38,985 nt of DNA from CAYPNP01 sp964412195 (GTDB lineage: Bacteria > Acidobacteriota > JAAYUB01), in the NCBI GenBank assembly GCA_964412195.1, contig CAYPNP010000032.1, positions 1 through 38,985 of the forward strand, written 5' to 3'. The notes beneath the pieces are model-generated. The model did not search any database and was not told the origin of the DNA. It saw only the letters and a program-made list of their open reading frames with translations. A program made the translations under genes and the position numbers. Of the stretch, positions 32,563-38,910 are shown in pieces. Each line of letters starts with the position of its first letter. Positions within the stretch are counted from its first letter, which is position 1.

Positions 32563-32652
32563 GGAGTGCGGTGATGAGGCGCACGGCAGGACGTTGAGGC
32601 GAGGCGGCTGCCCGGGCGCCGAATCACCGCTTTAAAGCCACCCTGAAAGCGG
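32560..32652. repeat. Hairpin element, copy 1
   Basis: A nested imperfect inverted repeat spans 32568-32630: an outer 8-bp stem GCGGTGAT/ATCACCGC, a GA/GA internal mismatch, a 5-bp GGCGC/GCGCC stem, and an inner GGCAG/CTGCC stem. A second hairpin, CCGCTTT (32627-32633) with AAAGCGG (32646-32652), shares four bases with the first, so they exclude each other. Copy 2 at 33431-33522 differs by one base in the 74-base shared part (32560-32633). Function is unknown. Confidence 0.85.
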
Positions 32653-32776
32653 GTAATTGAAAACCATAGATTCGAAGGGTATGACATGGCTCGGTACTTT
32701 CTATAATTCTGTTGTTTCTCATGAATTTCGCCCTGCTTCGATGAAGCTTTTTGCCGGTTTGATAGAGGGAGAAGCA

Positions 32777-33385
32777 ATGCGCAATGGGTGTAAAAAGAAC
32801 ATGAAGACGAAGGCCATCGTGATCATGATTCTGGCACAATTGGGATTGTGGGTTGCCTCAGCGAGCAAGGGTAACAACAGTTCTGTCCATATTGCGGATC
32901 TCGAATCACTACTCTTAGGTCACGGAACGCTTCACCAAGCCGTTAAACTTTTAGGAGAACCAGATGATCAGGAGATGTACAGAGGCTGTGCCATTCTGAG
33001 TTACGAACGCAACCTGATCATTCAAGAAAAACATTGGTGCCTGATTTGGCTTGGCATTGCTGAGAAAACGCATCGCATCGAATCTATTCGGGTGTGTTTA
33101 AATATTCCGGGCGCCCCAATGAGTGATCTTGGAAAGAACGAGATTCTTCAGGTGTTCCATAAACCAAACAAAATAATCCATCTAAGGTGGAAGCCTGCAA
33201 CAGACAATCCCGGTGAAGATGAGTTGTCTGATTGCGATGATCCACAAGCACCTGTAGAGTGTTGGTTATATGACAAGCGATGCATGATGGTCGTGTTTGA
33301 GGAGAACAAGAACCGGATGGTAGAGGAGCTCCGATACTATGCTCAGCTTTCACAAGGGAGGAAATCTTATCCTCCATGTGATTAG
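32777..33385 (+). CDS. Small AT-richer orphan gene: exported protein, family not recognised
   Basis: The 202-residue protein has a signal peptide (MRNGCKKNMKTKAIVIMILAQLGLWVASA) and a mature region beginning SSVHIADLESLLLGHGTLHQAVKLLGEPDDQEMY. The L-G-x-P-D pattern and the short alpha-beta layout recall SmpA/BamE-like small lipoproteins, but there is no lipobox and this is weak. Seven Cys lie across the chain. Base composition is much less GC-rich than the PP2C gene before it and the gene at 34003. GGGAG lies five bases before the ATG at 32777; a longer frame from 32657 would run into the repeat. It is flanked by two hairpin elements. Confidence 0.7.
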   Translation: MRNGCKKNMKTKAIVIMILAQLGLWVASASKGNNSSVHIADLESLLLGHGTLHQAVKLLGEPDDQEMYRGCAILSYERNLIIQEKHWCLIWLGIAEKTHRIESIRVCLNIPGAPMSDLGKNEILQVFHKPNKIIHLRWKPATDNPGEDELSDCDDPQAPVECWLYDKRCMMVVFEENKNRMVEELRYYAQLSQGRKSYPPCD

Positions 33386-33390
33386 AATAT

Positions 33391-33523
33391 TGTGACAGAG
33401 CCTGGCACCATGTCTTTCTGGCACCTTCTCTTTGGAGTGCGGTGATGAGGCGCACGGCAGGACGTGGAGGCGAGGCGGCTGCCCGGGCGCCGAATCACCG
33501 CTTTTATCCGCGCTGAAAGCGGG
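33391..33523. repeat. TGTGAC repeat plus hairpin element, copy 2
   Basis: A full TGTGACAGAGCCTGGCACC copy (33391-33409) begins six bases after the orphan gene stop. The 63-base hairpin (33439-33501) with the same GA/GA mismatch follows, then the second CCGCTTT/AAAGCGG hairpin (33498-33504 with 33516-33522). Its loop sequence differs from copy 1 although its stem is identical. Confidence 0.85.
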
Positions 33524-33620
33524 CGAATGCAATCTGTTAGAGTTTGACTTTATGGAGTTCACACTACTGAGACGAGGGTGAGCCGAGCTGTAACAGAGAT
33601 CCAACTATCGGTGGGACAAT

Positions 33621-33929
33621 ATGAAGAAAGTAATGTTAGCAGTTGACGTAATCTTGGGAGCATTGATCGGAGATGATTCTGTTGAGCTTATGGATCTTAT
33701 GTCCAAGGTTCGTATGGGGGAATATTGTTTGGTTTTACATCAACAGGCACTGTATTGGGCACTTGCCAGTATTAAACCGACTGACGCGATTCATGTCGAT
33801 AACCTAGCTGAATTAATACGTTATGCGTGTATTGATACAGAGCCCTGGATCGGACCAGAAGAAAGAGTTCAATGGCAACCCGGCGATGCATCCATTGAGC
33901 ACTGGAGATCTGTTGTGTCTCAAGAATGA
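33621..33929 (+). CDS. Small AT-richer orphan gene, function unknown
   Basis: The 102-residue soluble protein begins MKKVMLAVDVILGALIGDDS, a little like the first strand and helix of PIN-domain proteins, but the other acidic residues of a PIN active site are not clear. Later, TDAIHVDNLAELIRYACIDTEPW is helical. The ribosome site is weak. Base composition is AT-richer, like the gene at 32777. It lies between hairpin copy 2 and a further repeat copy at 33968, so it forms a second repeat-bounded unit. Confidence 0.55.
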   Translation: MKKVMLAVDVILGALIGDDSVELMDLMSKVRMGEYCLVLHQQALYWALASIKPTDAIHVDNLAELIRYACIDTEPWIGPEERVQWQPGDASIEHWRSVVSQE

Positions 33930-33967
33930 TGAGCTCGACTCTAACGGCATTCGGGCGGTTTGAGAAT

Positions 33968-33988
33968 TGTGCCAGAGCCCAACACCTT
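33968..33988 (+). repeat. Diverged TGTGAC repeat copy (TGTGCCAGAGCCCAACACC)
   Basis: Same orientation as the other copies. It directly precedes GGGAGG (33990-33995), the ribosome site of the gene at 34003. Confidence 0.65.
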
Positions 33989-34002
33989 CGGGAGGCACGA
34001 GA

Positions 34003-35028
34003 ATGACCCAGTTACTCCTGCAGGGGCCGAGTAAACAAGAGGTGGCCCGCGACCTCCGCGAGGAGAGGGTCATCCAGATTGTTGCCGGGATCCTGTTCGT
34101 CATCGGCCTGGCCTGCCTGCTGCTCCTAGCGGGCCTGCAGATGCTTTGGGCCGACCAGGCGACGGCGAAGACCGTCGGCTTCGCGGTCGGCACGATCCTT
34201 GGCCCGTTGCTGGCCGCCGGGCTGCTCGCCTTCGTGGTCCGCTTTTTCCTGCCTTCGAAGCACAAGCCGGTGGCCTGGCTGATTTTCGGCGGGCTGTTAA
34301 TGGTTTCGGCATTGGGCAACCTGGTGAGCACGGTGACGTCCCGCCTCCAGGAGGTGCGGATGGAGCAGGCCGTGCTCCACGAGCTGGTGTCCCTGGTGAA
34401 CCAGTTCCAGGAAGGCACGCTGCCGGCGGAGGCGAAGCCCGACCCGGGGCTGCCGGCCCCCCGCCGCGAGCTGCTGGCCAGCTGCCACCGCTTCCTGCGG
34501 GACGTCCTCGACCTGCGGATCCGCTCGGACGCAGAGCTGGCCAAGCTGGAACTGGAGACTGTCCTCGCCCCCGCCACCCTGGCGGACGTGGCGCGCATCA
34601 GCGAGGCCCGGCACCGGATCGCGGCGGCCGTCGAGCTGTTCGACGGCCACCTGGCGGCGTACGACCGCCGGGTGGCGCAAATGGACGCCGAGATCCGCCG
34701 TCTCGGGGAGGGGGACCGGCTGGCGGGGGCGTTCTACACCGGTCTCCGTGGGTCCATGGAGAAAAACCGCCTGCGGATGGGGGAGATCTACGGCAAGCGC
34801 AAGGAGGCCCTGCAGGCCGCCGAGACGGTGCTGGTCTTCATGCTGGAGCGGCAGGGGCGTTACAGCATCGAGGCGGACACCGTCGTCTTCCAGTCGGGCG
34901 ACGACAAGTCGTACTACGATGAGTGGATGGCGGTCGTCCGGACGCGGGAGGCCGAGGCCCAGAAGATGTACGACCAGTTGCAAAAGGAGGCCGCCGCGGC
35001 GAAGGAGCAGCTGTCGGAATTCGAATAA
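34003..35028 (+). CDS. Membrane protein with a long cytosolic coiled coil, function unknown
   Basis: The 341-residue protein has three hydrophobic segments (about 25-45, 55-78, 88-108: ILFVIGLACLLLLAGLQML, AVGTILGPLLAAGLLAFVV, PVAWLIFGGLLMVSALGNL). A charged, mostly helical C-terminal part (LQEVRMEQAVLHELVSLVNQF through the REAEAQKMYDQLQKEAAAAKEQL end) follows, probably a coiled coil. The family is not recognised. Composition is GC-rich again, unlike the two genes before it. GGGAGG precedes the ATG by seven bases. Confidence 0.75.
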   Translation: MTQLLLQGPSKQEVARDLREERVIQIVAGILFVIGLACLLLLAGLQMLWADQATAKTVGFAVGTILGPLLAAGLLAFVVRFFLPSKHKPVAWLIFGGLLMVSALGNLVSTVTSRLQEVRMEQAVLHELVSLVNQFQEGTLPAEAKPDPGLPAPRRELLASCHRFLRDVLDLRIRSDAELAKLELETVLAPATLADVARISEARHRIAAAVELFDGHLAAYDRRVAQMDAEIRRLGEGDRLAGAFYTGLRGSMEKNRLRMGEIYGKRKEALQAAETVLVFMLERQGRYSIEADTVVFQSGDDKSYYDEWMAVVRTREAEAQKMYDQLQKEAAAAKEQLSEFE

Positions 35029-35062
35029 GAATTGGACGGAGATCGGTATCACACTGAATCCG

Positions 35063-35092
35063 TTGGCACGTTGAAACGTTGAAACGTTCCAA
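35063..35092. repeat. ACGTTGAA tandem units within an imperfect hairpin
   Basis: ACGTTGAA is repeated twice (35068-35083) and then as ACGTTCCAA. TTGGCACGTT (35063-35072) and AACGTTCCAA (35083-35092) pair with one mismatch over a ten-base loop. It lies 34 bases after a stop codon but has no T run. Confidence 0.6.
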
Positions 35093-35101
35093 CAACGGGT
35101 C

Positions 35102-35121
35102 TGTGACAGAGCCTGGCACTT
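35102..35121 (+). repeat. TGTGACAGAGCCTGGCACTT repeat copy
   Basis: A well-preserved copy in the same orientation as the rest of the family, lying between the coiled-coil gene and the composite array. Confidence 0.75.
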
Positions 35122-35140
35122 TCCCTCTTCAAGGATCTGG

Positions 35141-35230
35141 CGGTCATCGGTCGCCGGTCACCGGTCGTCCTGCCGATTCACCGATTCACCGATTCACCGA
35201 TTCACCGATTCACCGACTCACCGATTGACC
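35141..35230. repeat. Composite array: CGGTCATC/CGGTCACC units then seven CCGATTCA units
   Basis: GTCATCGGTC-type units pass through TGCCGATTCACC into an 8-base array. There are five exact CCGATTCA units (35173-35212), then CCGACTCA and CCGATTGA. The array overlaps the last nine codons of the minus-strand esterase and supplies its stop codon. Confidence 0.85.
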
Positions 35231-36206
35231 GGTTCCCCATCGGATGCCCCTCGAAGAATTTCCAGATCATCGCCGTGGCCTCGACGCCGGAGACGACCGG
35301 GCCCATGATCTTCTCCGGCAGGACCGGCTTGCCACCCGGCCAGCCGTGGCCCTGGCCCGCGATGATCACCACGGTCAGGGTGGCGCCGTCCCACCCCGGG
35401 CCGTATTCCTCTGTCCGCAGGAGGTCTTCCGTCCGCACCGATCGCGGCTTCGCCGGGCAGCCCAGGCCGCGGGCCCAGGCGGCCAGCCCGTCGCGCACCG
35501 GCGGGGTTTCCCGGCGGCCGCCCCAGGGCAGGAAAGACTCCCCGCCGTTGAGCGGCACCAGCGGATCCTCGGTGCCATAGAAGCACAGGGTCGGCCGCGG
35601 GTGGGCCGGCTTGGGACCGGAGTTCCAGCACAGACCGGCCACCGGCGCCAGGGCCGCGAAGCGGTCCGACAGCTCCGCGCCCAGCCGGAAGGTCATGCCC
35701 GCGCCGTTGGAGTGGCCGGTGACATAAACCCGCCGCGGGTCCACCGGCAGCCGCCGCGCCAGCTCGTCCAGCAGGGCGCGGAAGAAGGCGACGTCGTCGA
35801 TCCGGCTGCGGGGATTCCCCGGCACCAGCTGGCCCGAGTTCCAGAGGCGCGGGTTGAGCAGGAAGCTGGCCGGCAGCTCCGGCCGGGCCGGCAGCCCGTC
35901 GGGGGCGGCGACGAAGAAGCCGGCCGCGTCGGCCTGGCGCGCCCAGCCGGCCTTGTCCAAATAAGTCTCGCCGGAGCCGCCCGCCCCGTGCAGGACCAGC
36001 ACCAGCGGCCGGGGGCCCTTCCCGTCGAGGCCGGTCGGCACGTGCACGTGGCAGGTCCAGATGTGGCCGGCGGCGGCGATCTCCAGCTCGTGGTCGCCCG
36101 GAGCGCACAGGGAATTGCCGGCGGCCGGCCCCGCGGCCGGCCGCAAGGCCAGCACGAGCAGCAGCACCGCCAAAGCAACCCCGGTGAGGAACACGACACG
36201 CCGCAT
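35202..36206 (-). CDS. Secreted PHB-depolymerase / feruloyl-esterase-like alpha/beta hydrolase
   Basis: The 334-residue protein has a signal peptide (MRRVVFLTGVALAVLLLVLALRPAAG). The LpqC/esterase-PHB group pattern follows: RPLVLVLHGAGGSGETYL (oxyanion), WARQADAAGFFVAAPDG, nucleophile Ser in VYVTGHSNGAGMT, Asp in GTEDPLVPLNGG and His in GQGHGWPGG. It should hydrolyse ester bonds of polyesters or plant-type esters outside the cytoplasm; the substrate is unproven. ATG 36206 has GGAGG five bases before it, and a GTG at 36212 overlaps that site. The last residues (SIGESVNR) are encoded by the CCGATTCA array, so the C-terminus may have been replaced or extended by repeats. Confidence 0.88.
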   Translation of the reverse strand: MRRVVFLTGVALAVLLLVLALRPAAGPAAGNSLCAPGDHELEIAAAGHIWTCHVHVPTGLDGKGPRPLVLVLHGAGGSGETYLDKAGWARQADAAGFFVAAPDGLPARPELPASFLLNPRLWNSGQLVPGNPRSRIDDVAFFRALLDELARRLPVDPRRVYVTGHSNGAGMTFRLGAELSDRFAALAPVAGLCWNSGPKPAHPRPTLCFYGTEDPLVPLNGGESFLPWGGRRETPPVRDGLAAWARGLGCPAKPRSVRTEDLLRTEEYGPGWDGATLTVVIIAGQGHGWPGGKPVLPEKIMGPVVSGVEATAMIWKFFEGHPMGNRSIGESVNR

Positions 36207-36270
36207 TGTCACCTCCGTTGTAGAAGCACCTTCGGGAATATAACCCGGCGGATCTTGTCAGGTTTCATTT

Positions 36271-36290
36271 TGTGACGGAGCCTGACACCT
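36271..36290 (+). repeat. TGTGACGGAGCCTGACACCT repeat copy
   Basis: Same family and orientation, 40 bases before the small gene at 36331. Confidence 0.75.
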
Positions 36291-36330
36291 TGCCTTCCAA
36301 TTCTTAACTGAAAGGGAGAATATCATTTCT

Positions 36331-36528
36331 GTGGATGTACTTGATGGTATCTGGTTTCGAAAAGGTAAGCTGAAGGGAGGAGACATTGAGTTTCAGCTCA
36401 TGTTTCATGAAGATGTGGGAAATTGGTTTGTCGGGTCTGAGTCAACAGCCGAGAATAATGCCCGGCTGAAAAGGATAGCAGAAAAAATCATTTCTGGGAT
36501 CACCGCTGATCCAGCCAAAGAAGATTAG
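36331..36528 (+). CDS. Very small AT-richer orphan gene
   Basis: The 65-residue reading begins with GTG and reads MDVLDGIWFRKGKLKGGDIE, then FQLMFHEDVGNWFVGSES and a lysine-rich helix. A purine-rich GGGAG lies twelve bases upstream, rather far. An ATT start two codons earlier would fit spacing better but would be unusual. Codon use and composition are AT-richer than the surroundings. It is bounded on both sides by TGTGACGGAGCCTG repeat copies, like the two small genes at 32777 and 33621. No family is recognised. Confidence 0.45.
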   Translation: MDVLDGIWFRKGKLKGGDIEFQLMFHEDVGNWFVGSESTAENNARLKRIAEKIISGITADPAKED

Positions 36529-36553
36529 CCTCTGTCACATGTAACGGTGAGAT

Positions 36554-36600
36554 TGTGACAAAGTCTGGCGCCAAACAAATTGTGACGGAGCCTGGCACCA
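36554..36600 (+). repeat. Two TGTGAC repeat copies
   Basis: TGTGACAAAGTCTGGCGCC (36554-36572, diverged) and TGTGACGGAGCCTGGCACCA (36581-36600) close the last small-gene unit. Confidence 0.75.
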
Positions 36601-36745
36601 TCATTCCAAGATGATCAATTGGACAGGATAGTGTGCATAGCGTCAGTCTCAACATGAGACTGACTGGCAAAGGGGAGAGTGGACGGAGTCGAGCGGCGCG
36701 TGTCGGGCGTCCCGGCGGCTGGCCCGTCGCGCCCCTCCCTGCCGG

Positions 36746-36820
36746 TCGGGGTACCTCCCGCGTGCTGGCGGTTGAGGAGTCTCCGGGGATAAACCTGATC
36801 AGGGTCGGAATCGGTATCGG
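36746..36820 (+). ncRNA. Possible decayed TPP-riboswitch-like sequence
   Basis: TCGGGGTACC (36746-36755), GGTTGAGGAG (36770-36779) and AACCTGATCAGGGT (36792-36805) stand in the order of the TPP riboswitch landmarks: GGGGTGCC, CTGAGA and AACCTGATCNGGRT. However, the usual ACCC before AACCTG and the TAATRCCRGCG end are absent; the hexamer array replaces the end. No thiamine gene follows on this strand. It may be a relic or chance. Confidence 0.2.
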
Positions 36821-36922
36821 AATCGGTCTCGGTATCGCAGTCGGGAGTCGATTTGCGGATTAATTGCGATCTACGAGCCCGATACCGATACCGATACCGA
36901 TAGCGACCCCGATAGCGATGGG
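36804..36922. repeat. CGGTATC / GATACCG hexamer arrays in inverse orientation
   Basis: Units GGTATCGGAATC on one side (36804-36850) face GATACCGATACC on the other (36880-36922), so a long hairpin can form. Similar GATTCCGATACC units lie near 38879-38910. Confidence 0.8.
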
Positions 36923-36954
36923 AATGGAAAGCTGTTTCCGGGTGACGCGGGAGC

Positions 36955-37088
36955 GATTACGAGGACGATTACGATAACGATCGACGATTACGATCGGTCA
37001 CCGGTCATCGGTCATCGGTCATCGGTCACCCGTCACCGGTCATCGGTCAACCGTCGAGCACGAGCACGAGCACGGGTACGGGCACGGA
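36955..37088. repeat. Three short-period arrays in series up to the gmhA stop
   Basis: GATTACGA-type units (36955-36993) change to GGTCATC/GGTCACC units (36994-37054) and then to GAGCAC/GGGCAC hexamers (37054-37088), ending ten bases from the gmhA stop. Confidence 0.8.
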
Positions 37089-37098
37089 AGGGGAGGGA

Positions 37099-37674
37099 TC
37101 AGCGGTCGCCGTACATCTGGGCTTCGATCAGCTCGCAGAGGAGATGGCCGAGGAGGGAATGGATCTCCTGCACGCGCGGGGTGGAGCGGGAGGGAACGTC
37201 GAAGAGCACGTCCACCAGCGGGCCCATCTCGCCGCCGCCCGAGCCGGTGAAGCCCACCCGGAAGCAGCCCCGGTCCGCCACCGCCCGCAGCGCCGCCAGG
37301 ACGTTGGCCGACGTGCCGCTGGTGCTGATCGCGAACACCACGTCGCCGGGCCGGGCCAGGGTGTCGAGCTGGCGGAGGAAGACGGCGTCGTAGCCCAGGT
37401 CGTTGGCCACGGCGGTGAGCACCGAGGGATTGTCCACCAGGGCCAGGGCGGGGATGCCGGGGCGGTTGAACAGGAATCGCCCCATCAGCTCGCCGGCCCA
37501 GTGGAGGGCGTCGGCGGCCGACCCGCCGTTGCCCAGCAGGTAGATCCGGCCGCCCTGCTGCAGCCGGGCCACCGTCTCGGTCGCGGCGCGGGCGATCCGG
37601 CCGGCGAACAGCGTCCGCGCCTCCTCGGCCAGGCGGATGTGGTCGTCGAAGATGGTGTGGATGCGTTGGTCCAT
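37099..37674 (-). CDS. gmhA: Sedoheptulose-7-phosphate isomerase (phosphoheptose isomerase)
   Basis: The 191-residue SIS-domain protein matches GmhA in length and motifs: IYLLGNGGSAADALHWAGELMGRF, NDLGYDAVFLRQL, FAISTSGTSANVL and EIHSLLGHLLCELIE. It should turn sedoheptulose 7-phosphate into D-glycero-D-manno-heptose 7-phosphate, the first step to ADP-heptose for LPS or S-layer glycans. The active-site glutamate and histidine of the family (GEL and EIHxxLGH) are present. The ATG is at 37674. It is the last of three minus-strand genes, 46 bases after the zinc-ribbon gene. Confidence 0.95.
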   Translation of the reverse strand: MDQRIHTIFDDHIRLAEEARTLFAGRIARAATETVARLQQGGRIYLLGNGGSAADALHWAGELMGRFLFNRPGIPALALVDNPSVLTAVANDLGYDAVFLRQLDTLARPGDVVFAISTSGTSANVLAALRAVADRGCFRVGFTGSGGGEMGPLVDVLFDVPSRSTPRVQEIHSLLGHLLCELIEAQMYGDR

Positions 37675-37720
37675 GGGCAGCCCCCGGGGGCGCCGCGCGG
37701 GCGGCGGCGCGCGTTCGACG

Positions 37721-37978
37721 TCAGGACAGCTTCTTCTGGATCCGGTTGCGGATGCGGCGCTCGAGCTTCAGCTCGCTGCGCTTGCGCTTCTTCTCTTCCA
37801 TGATGGAGATGATGTTGCGGAAGCAGTCGGGGCAGTGGGTGTGTACCACGTACGTGTCCTGGCCCAGGAACGACGTGTCGAACTTCACCCACTTGGTGAT
37901 GAGCTTGATCCGCCCGCAGCCGTTGCACACGTGCAGCGCGCTGTAGACGGGATGCTGCATGACGTTCAGCTTGCCCAT
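37721..37978 (-). CDS. Small zinc-ribbon protein
   Basis: The 85-residue protein has CNGC near residue 18 and HTHCPDC near residue 47, a CxxC...CxxC zinc ribbon. A very basic helical tail (EEKKRKRSELKLERRIRNR) follows. Small proteins of this kind bind zinc and often RNA or a partner protein; no function is known here. ATG 37978 overlaps the 3' end of mazG by 13 bases, with AGGAA just before it. A start at 37960 (MQHPVY) is possible. It sits between mazG and gmhA in one operon. Confidence 0.8.
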   Translation of the reverse strand: MGKLNVMQHPVYSALHVCNGCGRIKLITKWVKFDTSFLGQDTYVVHTHCPDCFRNIISIMEEKKRKRSELKLERRIRNRIQKKLS

Positions 37979-38775
37979 TGCTTCGATTCCTGCCAATACC
38001 GCTCCAGTTCGTCCATGTTGCATTCGGAAAAGGCCTTGCCCTGCTGCTTGAGGCGCTCCTCGATGTACTGGAAGCGCCGCCGGAATTTCTGGTTCGTCTT
38101 CTTCAGCGAGGTCTCGGGGTCGACCGTCAGGAACCGGCACAGGTTGACCACCGCGAAGAGGATGTCGCCGACCTCCTCCCGGACCGCCGCCGGATCGCCT
38201 CCGCCGAGGTGCCCCTCCAGCTCGGCCAGCTCCTCGCGGATCTTGGCCAGCACGCCCTGGACATTCTCCCAGTCGAAGCCGGCCCGCCCCGCCCGCACGC
38301 CCATCTGGTAGGCCTCGTAGAGCGCCGGCAGGGCCGGGCTGATGCCGTCCAGGAGCGACTCGCGTACCTTGTTCTTGCGGGCGTGCTCCTCGCCCTTGAT
38401 GGCGTCCCAGTTGGCCAGCACCTCGCGGCTGGAGCTCACCTGGACGTCGCCGAAGACGTGGGGGTGGCGCCGGACGATCTTGTCGTGGATGGCGTCGATG
38501 ACGTCCTGCATCCGGAACTCGCCGCGCTCCTCGCCGATCTGGGCGTGGAACACGATCTGGAGCAGGAGGTCGCCCAGCTCCTCCTTCAGCTCCTGCGGGT
38601 CGTCGTCGTCGAGGGCAGTGAGGACCTCGTAGGCTTCCTCCACCAGCATCGGCTTGAGGCTCTCGCGGGTCTGCTCGCGGTCCCACGGACAGCCGCCCGG
38701 CGCCCGCAGGCGTCGCATCACCTGCACCAGCCGATCGATGTCCGTGGCCCCCCCGGTCTTTGCCTTCTTGACCAT
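37966..38775 (-). CDS. mazG: Nucleoside triphosphate pyrophosphohydrolase
   Basis: The 269-residue protein has two MazG domains as in E. coli (263 residues). The N-terminal GGCPWDREQTRESLKPMLVEEAYEV with ELKEELGDLLLQIVFHAQI carries the EExxE...ExxD metal motif, and the second copy is IREELAELEGHL...VREEVGDILFAVVNLCRFL. RRHPHVFGD is also typical. It should hydrolyse NTPs to NMP and pyrophosphate, cleaning the nucleotide pool. The ATG at 38775 lacks a clear ribosome site. It heads the minus-strand mazG - zinc ribbon - gmhA group. Upstream is a CCCGAATCGGG palindrome (38800-38810). Confidence 0.95.
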   Translation of the reverse strand: MVKKAKTGGATDIDRLVQVMRRLRAPGGCPWDREQTRESLKPMLVEEAYEVLTALDDDDPQELKEELGDLLLQIVFHAQIGEERGEFRMQDVIDAIHDKIVRRHPHVFGDVQVSSSREVLANWDAIKGEEHARKNKVRESLLDGISPALPALYEAYQMGVRAGRAGFDWENVQGVLAKIREELAELEGHLGGGDPAAVREEVGDILFAVVNLCRFLTVDPETSLKKTNQKFRRRFQYIEERLKQQGKAFSECNMDELERYWQESKQWAS

Positions 38776-38878
38776 AGCAGAACACTATTAGCACAATTAC
38801 CCGAATCGGGCAAAGAGATTTTGCTCCGCCGGCTGCAGCGGTATCGAGAACGATCCGTTCGGGGTCGGCTTGAAAATC

Positions 38879-38910
38879 GATTCCGATACCGATTCCGATA
38901 CCGACTCCGA
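38879..38910. repeat. GATTCCGATACC hexamer array upstream of mazG
   Basis: Five GATTCC/GATACC units and one GACTCC occur in a row. The remaining bases to the window end show no gene. Confidence 0.8.

Larger units (their letters stand above)
36529..37098. other. Gene-poor repeat region before gmhA
   Basis: No supported gene occurs in these 570 bases. In order it holds an inverted short TGTGAC fragment (36530-36540) and two repeat copies. A unique stretch without clear features (36601-36745) and a possible riboswitch fragment follow, then several short-period arrays to 37088. A frame at 36633-36863 is repeat-derived at its end (GIGIGIGLGIAVG) and is not accepted. Confidence 0.7.

Noticed and set aside
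32560..33523. Integron attC sites
   Set aside because: The hairpins recall attC in shape, but no GTTRRRY/RYYYAAC core boxes at the ends and no integrase are seen; kept only as an unnamed hairpin element.
36633..36863. 76-residue frame ending GIGIGIGLGIAVG
   Set aside because: The end is the translation of the hexamer array and the rest shows no coding signs.
21866..37054. CRISPR array
   Set aside because: The GGTGACC-type units are 6-8 bases and contiguous, with no spacers of even length and no cas genes.
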